From Streptomyces yatensis (GTDB lineage: Bacteria; Actinomycetota; Actinomycetes; Streptomycetales; Streptomycetaceae): 64,000 nt of DNA. The stretch covers positions 7,688,001-7,752,000 of the forward strand of contig NZ_CP072941.1 of the NCBI RefSeq assembly GCF_018069625.1. Direction: 5' to 3'. Shown here one piece after another: positions 48,342-55,899 of this stretch. The notes under the pieces are model-generated. The model saw only the letters and a list, made by a program, of their open reading frames with translations, was not told where the DNA came from and did not search any database. Every line of letters begins with the position of its first letter. Position 1 is the first letter of the stretch. The translations under genes were made by a program, and so were the position numbers.

Positions 48342-48673
48342 GTGACAACGTGACCACCACCAAGCCCGCCAGCGAGGAAGAGGTCCGCGAGGCCCTGTAC
48401 GACGTCGTGGACCCCGAGCTGGGCATCGACGTGGTCAACCTCGGGCTGATCTACGGCATTCACATCGACGACGCCAACATCGCGACGATCGACATGACGC
48501 TGACTTCGGCGGCCTGTCCGCTGACCGATGTCATCGAGGACCAGGCGAAGTCCGCGACCGACGGCATCGTCAACGAGCTCCGGATCAACTGGGTCTGGAT
48601 GCCGCCGTGGGGCCCGGACAAGATCACCGACGATGGACGTGAGCAGCTGCGCGCCCTCGGCTTCAACGTCTGA
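48338..48673 (+). CDS. sufT: MIP18-family Fe-S assembly protein SufT
   Basis: A 111-residue DUF59/MIP18 protein (PaaD-like), associated with Fe-S cluster maturation. Conserved DVVDPELGIDVVNLGLIY and the TSAACPLTD motif with its cysteine are present. Last gene of the eight-gene suf operon, followed by a strong terminator. Confidence 0.94.
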   Translation: MSDNVTTTKPASEEEVREALYDVVDPELGIDVVNLGLIYGIHIDDANIATIDMTLTSAACPLTDVIEDQAKSATDGIVNELRINWVWMPPWGPDKITDDGREQLRALGFNV

Positions 48674-48699
48674 GGTCTCGCCCCCTGGGCTTGTGTGAG

Positions 48700-48727
48700 C
48701 GGCCCCCGCGCTTCGGCGCGGGGGCCG
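48700..48727 (+). terminator. Terminator of the suf operon
   Basis: A perfect 12-bp stem CGGCCCCCGCGC / GCGCGGGGGCCG closed by a TTCG tetraloop, 27 bases after sufT. Confidence 0.92.
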
Positions 48728-48753
48728 TTCGCATGTTCCGGATCCGTCTTTAT

Positions 48754-48791
48754 GTACGGCCGTACGCATCGTTGTGTACACTTGTACGCAT
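48754..48791 (+). promoter_or_regulatory. Promoter/operator of the SMR-TetR pair
   Basis: A perfect 12-bp palindrome GTACGGCCGTAC (48754-48765) and two copies of GTACGCAT 22 bases apart (48762-48769 and 48784-48791) surround TACACT (48777-48782), a -10 hexamer ending 7 bases before the ATG. The layout fits a leaderless promoter repressed by the downstream TetR protein. Confidence 0.55.
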
Positions 48792-49110
48792 GGGATATGT
48801 GACGCTCTCCGGGGCCATCCTGGCCGAGATCCTGGCGACCACCTCGATGAAGTACAGCGAAGGCTTCAGCAGGCTCTGGCCCTCGCTGGCCACCGGCGCG
48901 GGCTATCTGCTGTCCTTCGTGCTGCTCGCGCACACCCTCAAGACCATCTCCGTCAGCACCGCCTACGCCATATGGGCCGGGGCCGGGACCGCCGTCATCG
49001 CCGCGATCGGCATGCTCTTCCTGGGGGAGGCGATGACCGCCGCCAAGGTGCTCGGCGTGCTGCTGGTCATCGCCGGAGTGGTGGTGCTCAATCTGAACGG
49101 CGCCCACTGA
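48790..49110 (+). CDS. Small multidrug resistance (SMR) efflux protein
   Basis: A 106-residue four-helix SMR protein (EmrE/QacE/YkkC type) that exports cationic compounds in exchange for protons as a dimer. The essential membrane glutamate is E13 in GAILAEILATTSMKYS, and the family's YAIWAGAG segment is present. ATG at 48790; an upstream open frame to 48691 passes through the suf terminator and is rejected. Its stop overlaps the tetR start (TGATG). Confidence 0.93.
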   Translation: MGYVTLSGAILAEILATTSMKYSEGFSRLWPSLATGAGYLLSFVLLAHTLKTISVSTAYAIWAGAGTAVIAAIGMLFLGEAMTAAKVLGVLLVIAGVVVLNLNGAH

Positions 49111-49757
49111 TGGGGCGCCGCTACGACCCCGACCGGCGGCAGCGGATCATCGACGCCGCGGCCGCCGTGGTCCGCGAGCGTGGCATCGCGGGGCTCGCCC
49201 ACCGGGCCGTGGCCGCCGCGGCCGATGTGCCACTGGGCTCGACGACCTACCATTTCGCGACCCTCGACGACCTGCTGATCGCGGCGCTCCGCCAGATCAA
49301 CGCGGAATGGCTGGCGGAGGTGGAGAGCTGGGTGGAGGGCGTCGATCCGGCCGCGCCGCCGGCGGACGAGCTGGCCCGGTGGCTGGAGGATCAGCTCACG
49401 GGCGAACGGGCGCGGATGGAGCTGGAGTACGAGCTGTACTTCGCCGCGTTGCGCCATGAGGGGCTGCGTCCGCTCGCCGCCGAATGTCTGGACGAGATGG
49501 CCCGGATGCTGACGCGACTGGTGCCCGACGCGGCCACGGCGCGCGCCGTGGTGGCTCTGATCGACGGACTGACCCTGCAGGTGCTGCTGGCGGACCGCCC
49601 GTACGACCGGGAGGGCACCCGCGCGGCGCTGGTGCGGCTCATGGGTGGAGACGACGGCGAGGACGGGGCGCCGGGGGCCGCTCGCCGACACCGCGTGACG
49701 AGCCTCCCGGGCCCGCTCGCTGAGACCGGTTCGCCTCCCGGCCCCGCCTCCGGTTAG
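49110..49757 (+). CDS. TetR-family regulator of the SMR pump
   Basis: A 215-residue TetR regulator. The N-terminal DNA-binding helices read [26 protein letters not shown] followed by [15 protein letters not shown]. The C-terminal 30 residues are low-complexity. The start overlaps the SMR stop, so the pair is coupled; autoregulation through the palindromes before the SMR gene is inferred. Confidence 0.92.
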   Translation: MGRRYDPDRRQRIIDAAAAVVRERGIAGLAHRAVAAAADVPLGSTTYHFATLDDLLIAALRQINAEWLAEVESWVEGVDPAAPPADELARWLEDQLTGERARMELEYELYFAALRHEGLRPLAAECLDEMARMLTRLVPDAATARAVVALIDGLTLQVLLADRPYDREGTRAALVRLMGGDDGEDGAPGAARRHRVTSLPGPLAETGSPPGPASG

Positions 49758-49767
49758 CGTTCTGACC

Positions 49768-50757
49768 ATGACCGATGCATCCACCACCGCCCCCACCGGC
49801 GCCGTCGCCGCCGGTCTCGCCACCCTCACCGAGGACGGCACCGTTCTGGACACCTGGTTCCCGGCCCCCGAGCTGGCCGCCGAGCCCGGCCCGGCCGGGA
49901 CCGAGCGGCTCGACGCCGAGCGGACCGCGCAGCTGCTGGGCGAGACCTCCCTCAAGGCGGTCGGACCGGACCCCCGGCGCGGCGTCGAGGTCGTCGCCGT
50001 CCGCACGGTCATCGCCTCGCTGGACGAGAAGCCGCTGGACGCGCACGACGTCTATCTGCGGCTGCATCTGCTCAGCCACCGGCTGGTCAAGCCGCACGGC
50101 CTGAGCCTGGACGGTCAGTTCGGCCTGCTGGCCAACGTCGCCTGGACCTCGCTCGGCCCCGTCGCCGCCGACCAGGTGGAGCGGGCCCGGCTGGCCGCCC
50201 GCGCCGAGGGGCTGCACCTGTCGGTGACCAGTGTCGACAAGTTCCCCCGGATGACCGACTACGTCGTCCCCGCCGGCGTCCGTATCGGCGACGCCGACCG
50301 GGTCCGCCTCGGCGCGCACCTCGCCCCCGGGACCACGGTCATGCACGAGGGCTTCGTCAACTTCAACGCCGGCACGCTGGGCACCTCCATGGTCGAGGGC
50401 CGGATCAGCGCGGGCGTCGTGGTCGGCGACGGCTCGGACATCGGCGGCGGCGCCTCGATCATGGGCACCCTCTCCGGCGGCGGCAAGCAGACGATCACCA
50501 TCGGCGAGCGCTGCCTGCTCGGCGCCGAGGCGGGCCTGGGCATCCCGCTCGGCGACGACTGCATCGTGGAGGCGGGGCTGTATGTGACGGCGGGCACCCG
50601 CGTCACCCTCCCGGACGGCAAGATCGCCAAGGCCCTGGAGCTCTCCGGCGCCGACAACCTCCTCTTCCGCCGCAACTCCATCACCGGCGCGGTCGAGGCG
50701 CTGCCCCGCACCGGTTCCTGGGGCGGGCTGAACGAGGCGCTGCACAGCCATAACTGA
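49768..50757 (+). CDS. dapD: Tetrahydrodipicolinate N-succinyltransferase
   Basis: A 329-residue DapD of the actinobacterial type, which succinylates tetrahydrodipicolinate in lysine/meso-DAP synthesis. The left-handed beta-helix repeats are visible in [35 protein letters not shown] and in [16 protein letters not shown]. No Shine-Dalgarno precedes the ATG, while TAGCGT ends 7 bases upstream, so a leaderless transcript starting inside the end of tetR is possible. Confidence 0.95.
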   Translation: MTDASTTAPTGAVAAGLATLTEDGTVLDTWFPAPELAAEPGPAGTERLDAERTAQLLGETSLKAVGPDPRRGVEVVAVRTVIASLDEKPLDAHDVYLRLHLLSHRLVKPHGLSLDGQFGLLANVAWTSLGPVAADQVERARLAARAEGLHLSVTSVDKFPRMTDYVVPAGVRIGDADRVRLGAHLAPGTTVMHEGFVNFNAGTLGTSMVEGRISAGVVVGDGSDIGGGASIMGTLSGGGKQTITIGERCLLGAEAGLGIPLGDDCIVEAGLYVTAGTRVTLPDGKIAKALELSGADNLLFRRNSITGAVEALPRTGSWGGLNEALHSHN

Positions 50758-50771
50758 TCAACGGCGGTAAG

Positions 50772-50814
50772 GCGGCGGCCCGGTGGGGGACTCCCTTCCC
50801 CACCGGGCCGCCGC
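50772..50814. terminator. Bidirectional terminator dapD / nuclease
   Basis: A perfect 17-bp stem GCGGCGGCCCGGTGGGG (50772-50788) with 50798-50814 and a 9-base loop, between convergent genes. Confidence 0.92.
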
Positions 50815-50833
50815 TCGTCCGTCAGCCGACGCC

Positions 50834-52660
50834 TCAGGGGCGCACCCGCACCACCTGCGGGTCGTGGTCGCTGGACTGGTCCGCGAACTCGGCATTGACG
50901 TGCACGATGTCGTAGTCGGCACGGCGCAGCGCGCGGCTGGTCAGGATGTGGTCCAGCACCTGCGAATTGCCGTTGTAGACATAGCCGTAGCGCTCGTCCC
51001 TCGGCAGCCGGGTCACCAGGTCGGTCAGCACACCGCCCTTGGTGAGGTCGGCCAGCGCGGGCGAGAACTGGTAGTCGTTGAGGTCGCCCGCGACGACCAC
51101 GGCCGCCTTCGGGTCGGCGTTCAGCAGCGCCTTGACGAAGGTGTTGACGGTCTTGGCCTGCCCGGTGCGCTGGGTCTCCGAGGAGCGGGCCGGGGGCTGG
51201 AAGCGGCTGTCCAGGCCCTGGTCGCCGCCCTTGGAGTTGAAGTGGTTCGCCACCACGAACACCGGGCGGCCGCGGAAGGAGAACTGCCCGACCAGCGGCT
51301 TGCGGCTGGCTTTCCAGACGCCGTTCGCCGGGTCGATACGGCCGGGGGAGGCCGACAGCGTGGCCCTGCCGCCCTTCTTCTCGACCGTCACCGGGGTGGT
51401 GGAGTCGCCGCCGGGGATGTCGGTGAAGGAGACCCGCTCGGAGTTGTAGAGGAACGCCACGCGGATGTTGCCGCCCGGCTCGCCGCCGTCCTGGTCGTCA
51501 ACCGGGTCGATCTGGCGCCACTCGTACGAGGGGCCGCCCGCCGCCTTGATCGCGTCGGTGAGCTTGGTCAGCGTGGCGTCGGCGCCCACCACCGAGTCGT
51601 TCGTGGCGCCGTTGTCGTCCTGGACCTCCTCCAGTGCGACGATGTCCGGCGAGGCGAGGTGCTCCACCAGCCCGGTGGCCAGCCGGTCGAACTTCGACTG
51701 GGCGGTCTTGGGGGAGAGGTTCTCCACGTTGTAGGTGGCGATGGAGAGTTCGTCCGCCTTCTGCTTGCGGGTGGTCTCCCGCTCGGGGCCGTGGTCGGCC
51801 AGGTCGCCCATCGTGGTGGCCGCGAGCGTGTAGCCGCCGAAGTTGTCGTAGTCCAGCGGTCCGGCCGTGGTGCCGGTCAGCGCGTCGCCGACGTCCGCGA
51901 CCGGGAAGGGGTGCTCGGCGTAGGGGAGGAGGGAGACCACCTTCACCCGGCCCGCGTTGGGGTCGCGGTACGAGCCGTAGAGGGCGCCGCCGCGCGCGGT
52001 CCGCCGGTGGCGGGGCTCGGCGGTGACCCACAGCTCCTTGTAGGTGTTGGTCGCGCCGACCACGGGGGCGTTCTCGACCGAGACCCGCATGCCTTCGAGG
52101 GACTCGTAGCGGTCCAGGGCGTACGAGCGCGGCCGCAGCGTCAGCCCCTCGATGGAGGCGCCGCCCGCCTCGGGGGTGTAGCGGTCGGGGATCGTGGACG
52201 GGTTGAGCCGGTAGGCGGCGGGCAGCGCGTTGCCGGAGGACCGGACCGTCCAGGTGGCCTTGGAGATCTCGGTGAGCGACTGCAGACCGGCGTCCTTGCC
52301 GCCCGGGTAGTACTCGGACACCGTCCCGGAGACCAGCACCGAGTCGCCCACGGCGACCGAGGGCGTGGTCGATCCGGTGAAGACGAAGATCGCCTCGCTG
52401 GTGGCCGCGTCCCGGTCGGGCTCGGTGTCCTGGATCCAGAAGCCGCGGGAGGAGCCGAAGGCGCGTATCGCCGTGACCGTGCCGGGGACCTCGGTCACCT
52501 GCTGTCCGGCGAGCGGGGATATTCGGGTGCTGCCCTGGATGTCATGGATGCGGATCTCGGCGGCGGAGGCCGACGAGGGCACGACGAGCAGCCCGGCCGC
52601 GAGGGCGGAGGCGGCGACGGCGGTGACGGCGACGGGTCCGCGCGGTGCGCGAAGGGACAT
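50834..52660 (-). CDS. Secreted endonuclease/exonuclease/phosphatase-family protein
   Basis: A 608-residue exported nuclease. A signal peptide occupies about residues 1-34 (ending SASAAEIR). Residues about 35-300 include an OB-fold-like region (VTEVPGTVTAIRAFGSSRGFWIQD, then VAVGDSVLVSGTVSEY) as in YhcR/NucH-type nucleases. The C-terminal EEP domain has IATYNVENL, VALEEVQD, VVANHFNSKGGDQ, VAGDLNDYQFSP and SSDHDPQVV, giving all catalytic residues. ATG at 52660 has GGAGG upstream. It probably digests external DNA for nutrient supply. Confidence 0.93.
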   Translation of the reverse strand: MSLRAPRGPVAVTAVAASALAAGLLVVPSSASAAEIRIHDIQGSTRISPLAGQQVTEVPGTVTAIRAFGSSRGFWIQDTEPDRDAATSEAIFVFTGSTTPSVAVGDSVLVSGTVSEYYPGGKDAGLQSLTEISKATWTVRSSGNALPAAYRLNPSTIPDRYTPEAGGASIEGLTLRPRSYALDRYESLEGMRVSVENAPVVGATNTYKELWVTAEPRHRRTARGGALYGSYRDPNAGRVKVVSLLPYAEHPFPVADVGDALTGTTAGPLDYDNFGGYTLAATTMGDLADHGPERETTRKQKADELSIATYNVENLSPKTAQSKFDRLATGLVEHLASPDIVALEEVQDDNGATNDSVVGADATLTKLTDAIKAAGGPSYEWRQIDPVDDQDGGEPGGNIRVAFLYNSERVSFTDIPGGDSTTPVTVEKKGGRATLSASPGRIDPANGVWKASRKPLVGQFSFRGRPVFVVANHFNSKGGDQGLDSRFQPPARSSETQRTGQAKTVNTFVKALLNADPKAAVVVAGDLNDYQFSPALADLTKGGVLTDLVTRLPRDERYGYVYNGNSQVLDHILTSRALRRADYDIVHVNAEFADQSSDHDPQVVRVRP

Positions 52661-52715
52661 GGTGGTGGCCTCCGGAAAGGAGTGAACGGCGAGGAAATCG
52701 CCTCTACGCGCGTCA

Positions 52716-52744
52716 ATCTCTTTCCTGGGCGCGGAAGTTGTCAA
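52716..52744 (-). promoter_or_regulatory. Candidate promoter of the nuclease gene
   Basis: On the minus strand TTGACA (52739-52744), 17-base spacer, AGAGAT (52716-52721), about 55 bases before the start codon. The -35 is a perfect match to the principal-sigma consensus; the -10 is moderate. Confidence 0.5.
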
Positions 52745-53019
52745 GACAGGACGGGTGGCGTGCGGATGGCGGGGGCGGGGCGGGAGCATGAACGAGGGGA
52801 CGCCGCGCGCCCCCTCGCCCCGGCCGGTTCCCGCAGCCCACTGGCCGAATTCACCGCCTGCCGCGGTGCGGGATCGGGCGCGGGACCACATCGGGACGAA
52901 AGTGCCGTCCCGTTCCGTCTACGCTGGGGTCCGGGCCGTGCCGTGGCGCCCGTGCCCGTACACCCGCATATCCGTACCCCCATGGCTCCACAGCGGGGTC
53001 CTGGGACCCATAGCCTCAT

Positions 53020-53090
53020 AGCTCCACAGCCCCGCACAGCTCCACAGCCCCGCACAGCTCCACAGCCCCGCACAGCTCCACAGCCCCCAC
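53020..53090 (+). repeat. 18-bp tandem array upstream of the 524-aa gene
   Basis: Three perfect units of AGCTCCACAGCCCCGCAC (53020, 53038, 53056) and a fourth slightly altered (53074), ending about 50 bases before the next start. An array in this position could influence transcription or simply be slippage. Confidence 0.9.
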
Positions 53091-53138
53091 AGCCCCATAG
53101 CCCCGCGACTTCCGCGCCCCGAGGAGTGACGTCCGCCC

Positions 53139-54713
53139 ATGCCAGAAGAGCGCCCCACCATGCCGCCCGTGCGGCTTCGCACCGACGCGGAACTCGCGCG
53201 GGACGCACTCGCCGCGCCGCTCCTCGCCCGCGCGGTCCGGCTCGCCCGCTGGGCCGAGCCGGGGAAGCCGGTGGCGTCGGGCGGGGTGCTGCCGGAGGGC
53301 GAGCTGCGGGCGGCGATCGAGCTGCTGGGGCTGTCGGGGGACGAGGACGGACCCGAGCACACGGCGCAGGCGTGGCAGCTCGCCGTCGACACCGGGCTGG
53401 TCGAGATCGACGAGTCCGAGGAGGCGTCGGGCGCCGCGGCGGCCGCGCGGTCCGAGGTCGCGGGCGAGGCCGATGGCGACGGCGATGGCGATGGCCGTGG
53501 TGCCGGCGACCGCGCGGACGGCGAGGCGCCGCTCGGGGACGAGTTCTCCGCCCTCGCGATCAGCGGCGAGGAGCTGCGGCTGATCACCGAGGGCGGCCCC
53601 CGCGACATCCTGGACATCTGGCTCGACGGCTTCGAGACGGTGCTGGCCGACGCCGCCGCCCCCGATCTGGGCGACATCGCGGCCCAGATCAGCGAGGGCG
53701 GTGAACTCGACCTCGACGCGATCGACTGGAACCCGGAGGAGGAGGCCGAGTTCCTGGACGGGGTGCTCGGCAACCTCTATCTGCTGACCGCCCTGGACGA
53801 GGAGGCCGCCGCGGCCTCCGTACCGCTGCCCGCGCTGGCCGCCTCCATGATCGTCCCCGAGGACATGGACGAGCCCACCGACGACATCCTCGAAGAGGTC
53901 TCCGAGGCGATGGTGCGGCTGGACGACCAGTTCCGGCTGCTCGCCCCGACCGGTCTCATCGACTACCAGCCGGTGGACGAGGCGCTGATCCAGGAGGTCG
54001 ACGGCGAGGGCCGGATCCAGGAGCCCGAGACCGCCGAGGAACTGGAGGACGAGGACGTCTCGCGCTACGGCATGGTGCGGCTCACCCCGCTCGGCATCTA
54101 CGCCGTACGCGCCCGGATGATCGAGGCGGGCATCGACGCCCCGGCCGTCGGCGACCTGGCCGACAAGGGCGCCGACATCCTGCTCGACGCCCTCCCCGGC
54201 CACCCCGAGCCCGCCGCCCAGGCCGAGGCCGAACAGTGGCTGGCCCGCCGCACGCCCGAGGAGGCCGCCCGCGAACTGCTCGCCGCCGCCCGCGGCGACG
54301 ACGAGGGCGCACCGCTGCGCCGCCTCACCTGCCAGCAGACGCTCTCGCTGGTCGGGACCGAGGCCGAGCCCGCCCTGCGCGAGGTGCTCGACGACCGCCA
54401 CCTGGGCGGGCTGGCCCGGGTCTGGCTGGCCGAACACGGGGTGGCGGGCGTCCCGGAGCCGTCGGAGGCGATGGTCTTCTGGCTGACCGTGGACACCCTC
54501 GCGGCCCAGCTCGCCACCGAGGGCGACTCGGCGGAGCTGCGGGACCTGGTGCGCGGCCTGGTCGACCAGTCCGGGAGCTTCTTCGACTCGGCCTGGCGGG
54601 TGGACCACCCGGCGACCGCGGAGGTCCTGGAGGCGATGGGCCGCCTCCACCCGGACAAGCAGGCCGCCAAGGAGGCCCGCAAGGCGGCCTTCAAGGCGCG
54701 CTCAAGGGCGTAG
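53139..54713 (+). CDS. Uncharacterised 524-residue acidic protein
   Basis: I do not recognise this family. The protein has no signal peptide and no membrane segment. Residues 1-100 look helical (ELARDALAAPLLARAVRLARW), about 110-130 are an Asp/Gly repeat (DGDGDGDGRGAGD), 135-330 are strongly acidic with long helices, and 370-470 contain helical pairs that could be HEAT-like (TCQQTLSLVGTEAEPALREVL, HLGGLARVWLAEHG). The end is basic (KQAAKEARKAAFKARSRA). GAGGAG lies 12 bases before the ATG; a second in-frame ATG is at 53160. Codon use is typical of real genes here. It is flanked on both sides by repeat-rich non-coding DNA. Confidence 0.8.
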   Translation: MPEERPTMPPVRLRTDAELARDALAAPLLARAVRLARWAEPGKPVASGGVLPEGELRAAIELLGLSGDEDGPEHTAQAWQLAVDTGLVEIDESEEASGAAAAARSEVAGEADGDGDGDGRGAGDRADGEAPLGDEFSALAISGEELRLITEGGPRDILDIWLDGFETVLADAAAPDLGDIAAQISEGGELDLDAIDWNPEEEAEFLDGVLGNLYLLTALDEEAAAASVPLPALAASMIVPEDMDEPTDDILEEVSEAMVRLDDQFRLLAPTGLIDYQPVDEALIQEVDGEGRIQEPETAEELEDEDVSRYGMVRLTPLGIYAVRARMIEAGIDAPAVGDLADKGADILLDALPGHPEPAAQAEAEQWLARRTPEEAARELLAAARGDDEGAPLRRLTCQQTLSLVGTEAEPALREVLDDRHLGGLARVWLAEHGVAGVPEPSEAMVFWLTVDTLAAQLATEGDSAELRDLVRGLVDQSGSFFDSAWRVDHPATAEVLEAMGRLHPDKQAAKEARKAAFKARSRA

Positions 54714-55003
54714 CGGCGCGGGGCTTCACCGTGGCCCGGGGCCGGCTCGTACGCGGGCCCCGCTGCGGCCCGGCCGACCCGTGACGCCAGCCCGCTGCGG
54801 CCCGGGCCGACCCCGTGGCGTCTTCGCGGAACGCCCGCCCGGCTCGGTGCGGATGCCCGCGGGATCGTGCCGCCTGCGGCGGGCTGTTCCCCTCCCCGCC
54901 CCTTCCCGAAACTGGGGCTCCGCCCCAGACCCCGGGGGTCGGGGGTGACCTGGTGGGGGCGGGGTCGGTCAGGGCTCCCCGTGCCCGCGCCTTTTCGTGG
55001 GAC

Positions 55004-55443
55004 CGGTGTGCGGCTTCGCCGTGTGGTGGGGCTCTGCCCCATACCTCGGGTTCGGGGGCGGAGCTCTGGTGAGGGGCGCGGTCGGGCAGGTTGCCCCGTC
55101 CCTGCGCCCTTTCGTGGCACCGATGTGCGGCTCCGTCGCCCGGACCCCGGGGTTCGGGGGGCAGGTTCTGGTGGGGGGCGCGGTCGGGCAGGTTGCTCCC
55201 GCCCCCGCTCCTTCCTGCGGCATCGGTGTGCGGCTTCGCCGTGTGGTGGGGCTCTGCCCCGTAGCTCGGGTTCGGGGGCGGAGCTCTGGTGAGGGGCGCG
55301 GTCGGGCAGGTTGCCCCGTCCCTGCGCCCTTTCGTGGCACCGATGTGCGGCTCCGTCGCCCGGACCCCGGGGTTCGGGGGGCAGGTTCTGGTGGGGGGCG
55401 CGGTCGGGCAGGTTGCTCCCGCCCCCGCTCCTTCCTGCGGCAT
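55004..55443 (+). repeat. 220-bp tandem duplication, 218/220 identical
   Basis: Copy 1 is 55004-55223 and copy 2 is 55224-55443; by eye they differ at two positions (near 55041 and 55044). A third, diverging copy starts at 55444. Each copy consists of two related half-units of about 110 bases sharing GGGCGCGGTCGGGCAGGTTG, and a more distant half-unit lies at about 54910-55003. Confidence 0.92.
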
Positions 55444-55642
55444 CGGTGTGCGGCTCCGCCGTGTGGTGGGGCTCCGCTCCAGACCCCGGGGTGCAGGGGC
55501 GGAGCCCCTGGTATCGGGAAGGGGCGGGGAGGGGAAAGATCCGTCGGGCACCCCCGGGCGCGGGCGCGGGTGCCGGGGCTGACACCCTCCCGGGGCCGGC
55601 CCGCCGTTCGCGTGTCGCGGTCCGGTGCGGGCGTCAGCCCGC

Positions 55643-55684
55643 TGGGTGGGGGTGCCGCCCGGCGGCACCCCCACCCAGCGGGCT
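55643..55684. terminator. GC-rich hairpin in the repeat tract
   Basis: CCCGCTGGGTGGGGGTGCCGCC pairs in segments with GGCGGCACCCCCACCCAGCGGG (about 55638-55659 with 55660-55681), forming an almost uninterrupted palindrome of over 20 pairs. It resembles a terminator but no gene ends beside it. Confidence 0.6.
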
Positions 55685-55823
55685 GGAGGCCACGCACGGG
55701 GCGACGGGCCCGCGACGGGCCCGCGGCGGCCCCCCGCCGGAAAGTTGCGCGCCGCGTAGAGCCATACCGGCCCCCGCACCGTATAAGGCGTCGGCGGCCA
55801 TTCGTCCCTTGATGTCGCGCTCC

Positions 55824-55845
55824 GTTCAACTGATGTTCGGCCTGG
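55824..55845 (+). promoter_or_regulatory. Candidate PHO box of the PhoX-like gene
   Basis: Two adjacent 11-base units, GTTCAACTGAT and GTTCGGCCTGG, in the arrangement bound by Streptomyces PhoP (direct repeats related to GTTCACC). They lie 55 bases before a phosphatase-family start, which supports phosphate-starvation control. The second unit is a weak match. Confidence 0.45.
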
Positions 55846-55899
55846 GGCGGGAACGTATGGCCGCAGTCGGAGGCCACCATCCTGCGTTCAGGAGAAGAC

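Larger units (their letters stand above)
52661..53138. other. Divergent intergenic region, nuclease / 524-aa protein
   Basis: A 478-base region with the nuclease promoter on the left and an 18-bp tandem array on the right. Open frames crossing it (for example one starting MNEGTPRAP at 52788) are Pro/Arg-rich with atypical composition and are not called. Confidence 0.6.
54714..55899. other. 1.2-kb non-coding repeat tract
   Basis: No supported gene. Open frames on both strands are Pro/Arg/Gly-rich, reflect the repeats and lack ribosome-binding sites. The tract is built from variants of a Streptomyces-like GGGGCTCYGCCCC element and of TGTGCGGCTYCGYCG, and contains a 220-bp duplication (separate entry). 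Its right end holds the control region of the PhoX-like gene, including a second GC-rich inverted repeat near 55640-55690 (GCTGGGTGGGGGTGCCGCC with its complement). Confidence 0.8.

Noticed and set aside
52661..52745. PHO box before the secreted nuclease
   Set aside because: Only a single GTTCACT-like unit is present, without a second 11-base repeat.
50783..53704. A 973-residue plus-strand open frame over the nuclease and the intergenic region
   Set aside because: Antisense to the well-supported nuclease gene; ends inside the 524-residue gene in another frame and has no motif.
54098..55585. Pro/Arg-rich minus-strand open frames over the repeat tract, with repeated RAPHQNLPPEPR-type blocks
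   Set aside because: The repeated peptides follow from the 220-bp DNA duplication; similar open frames exist on the other strand and there are no start signals.
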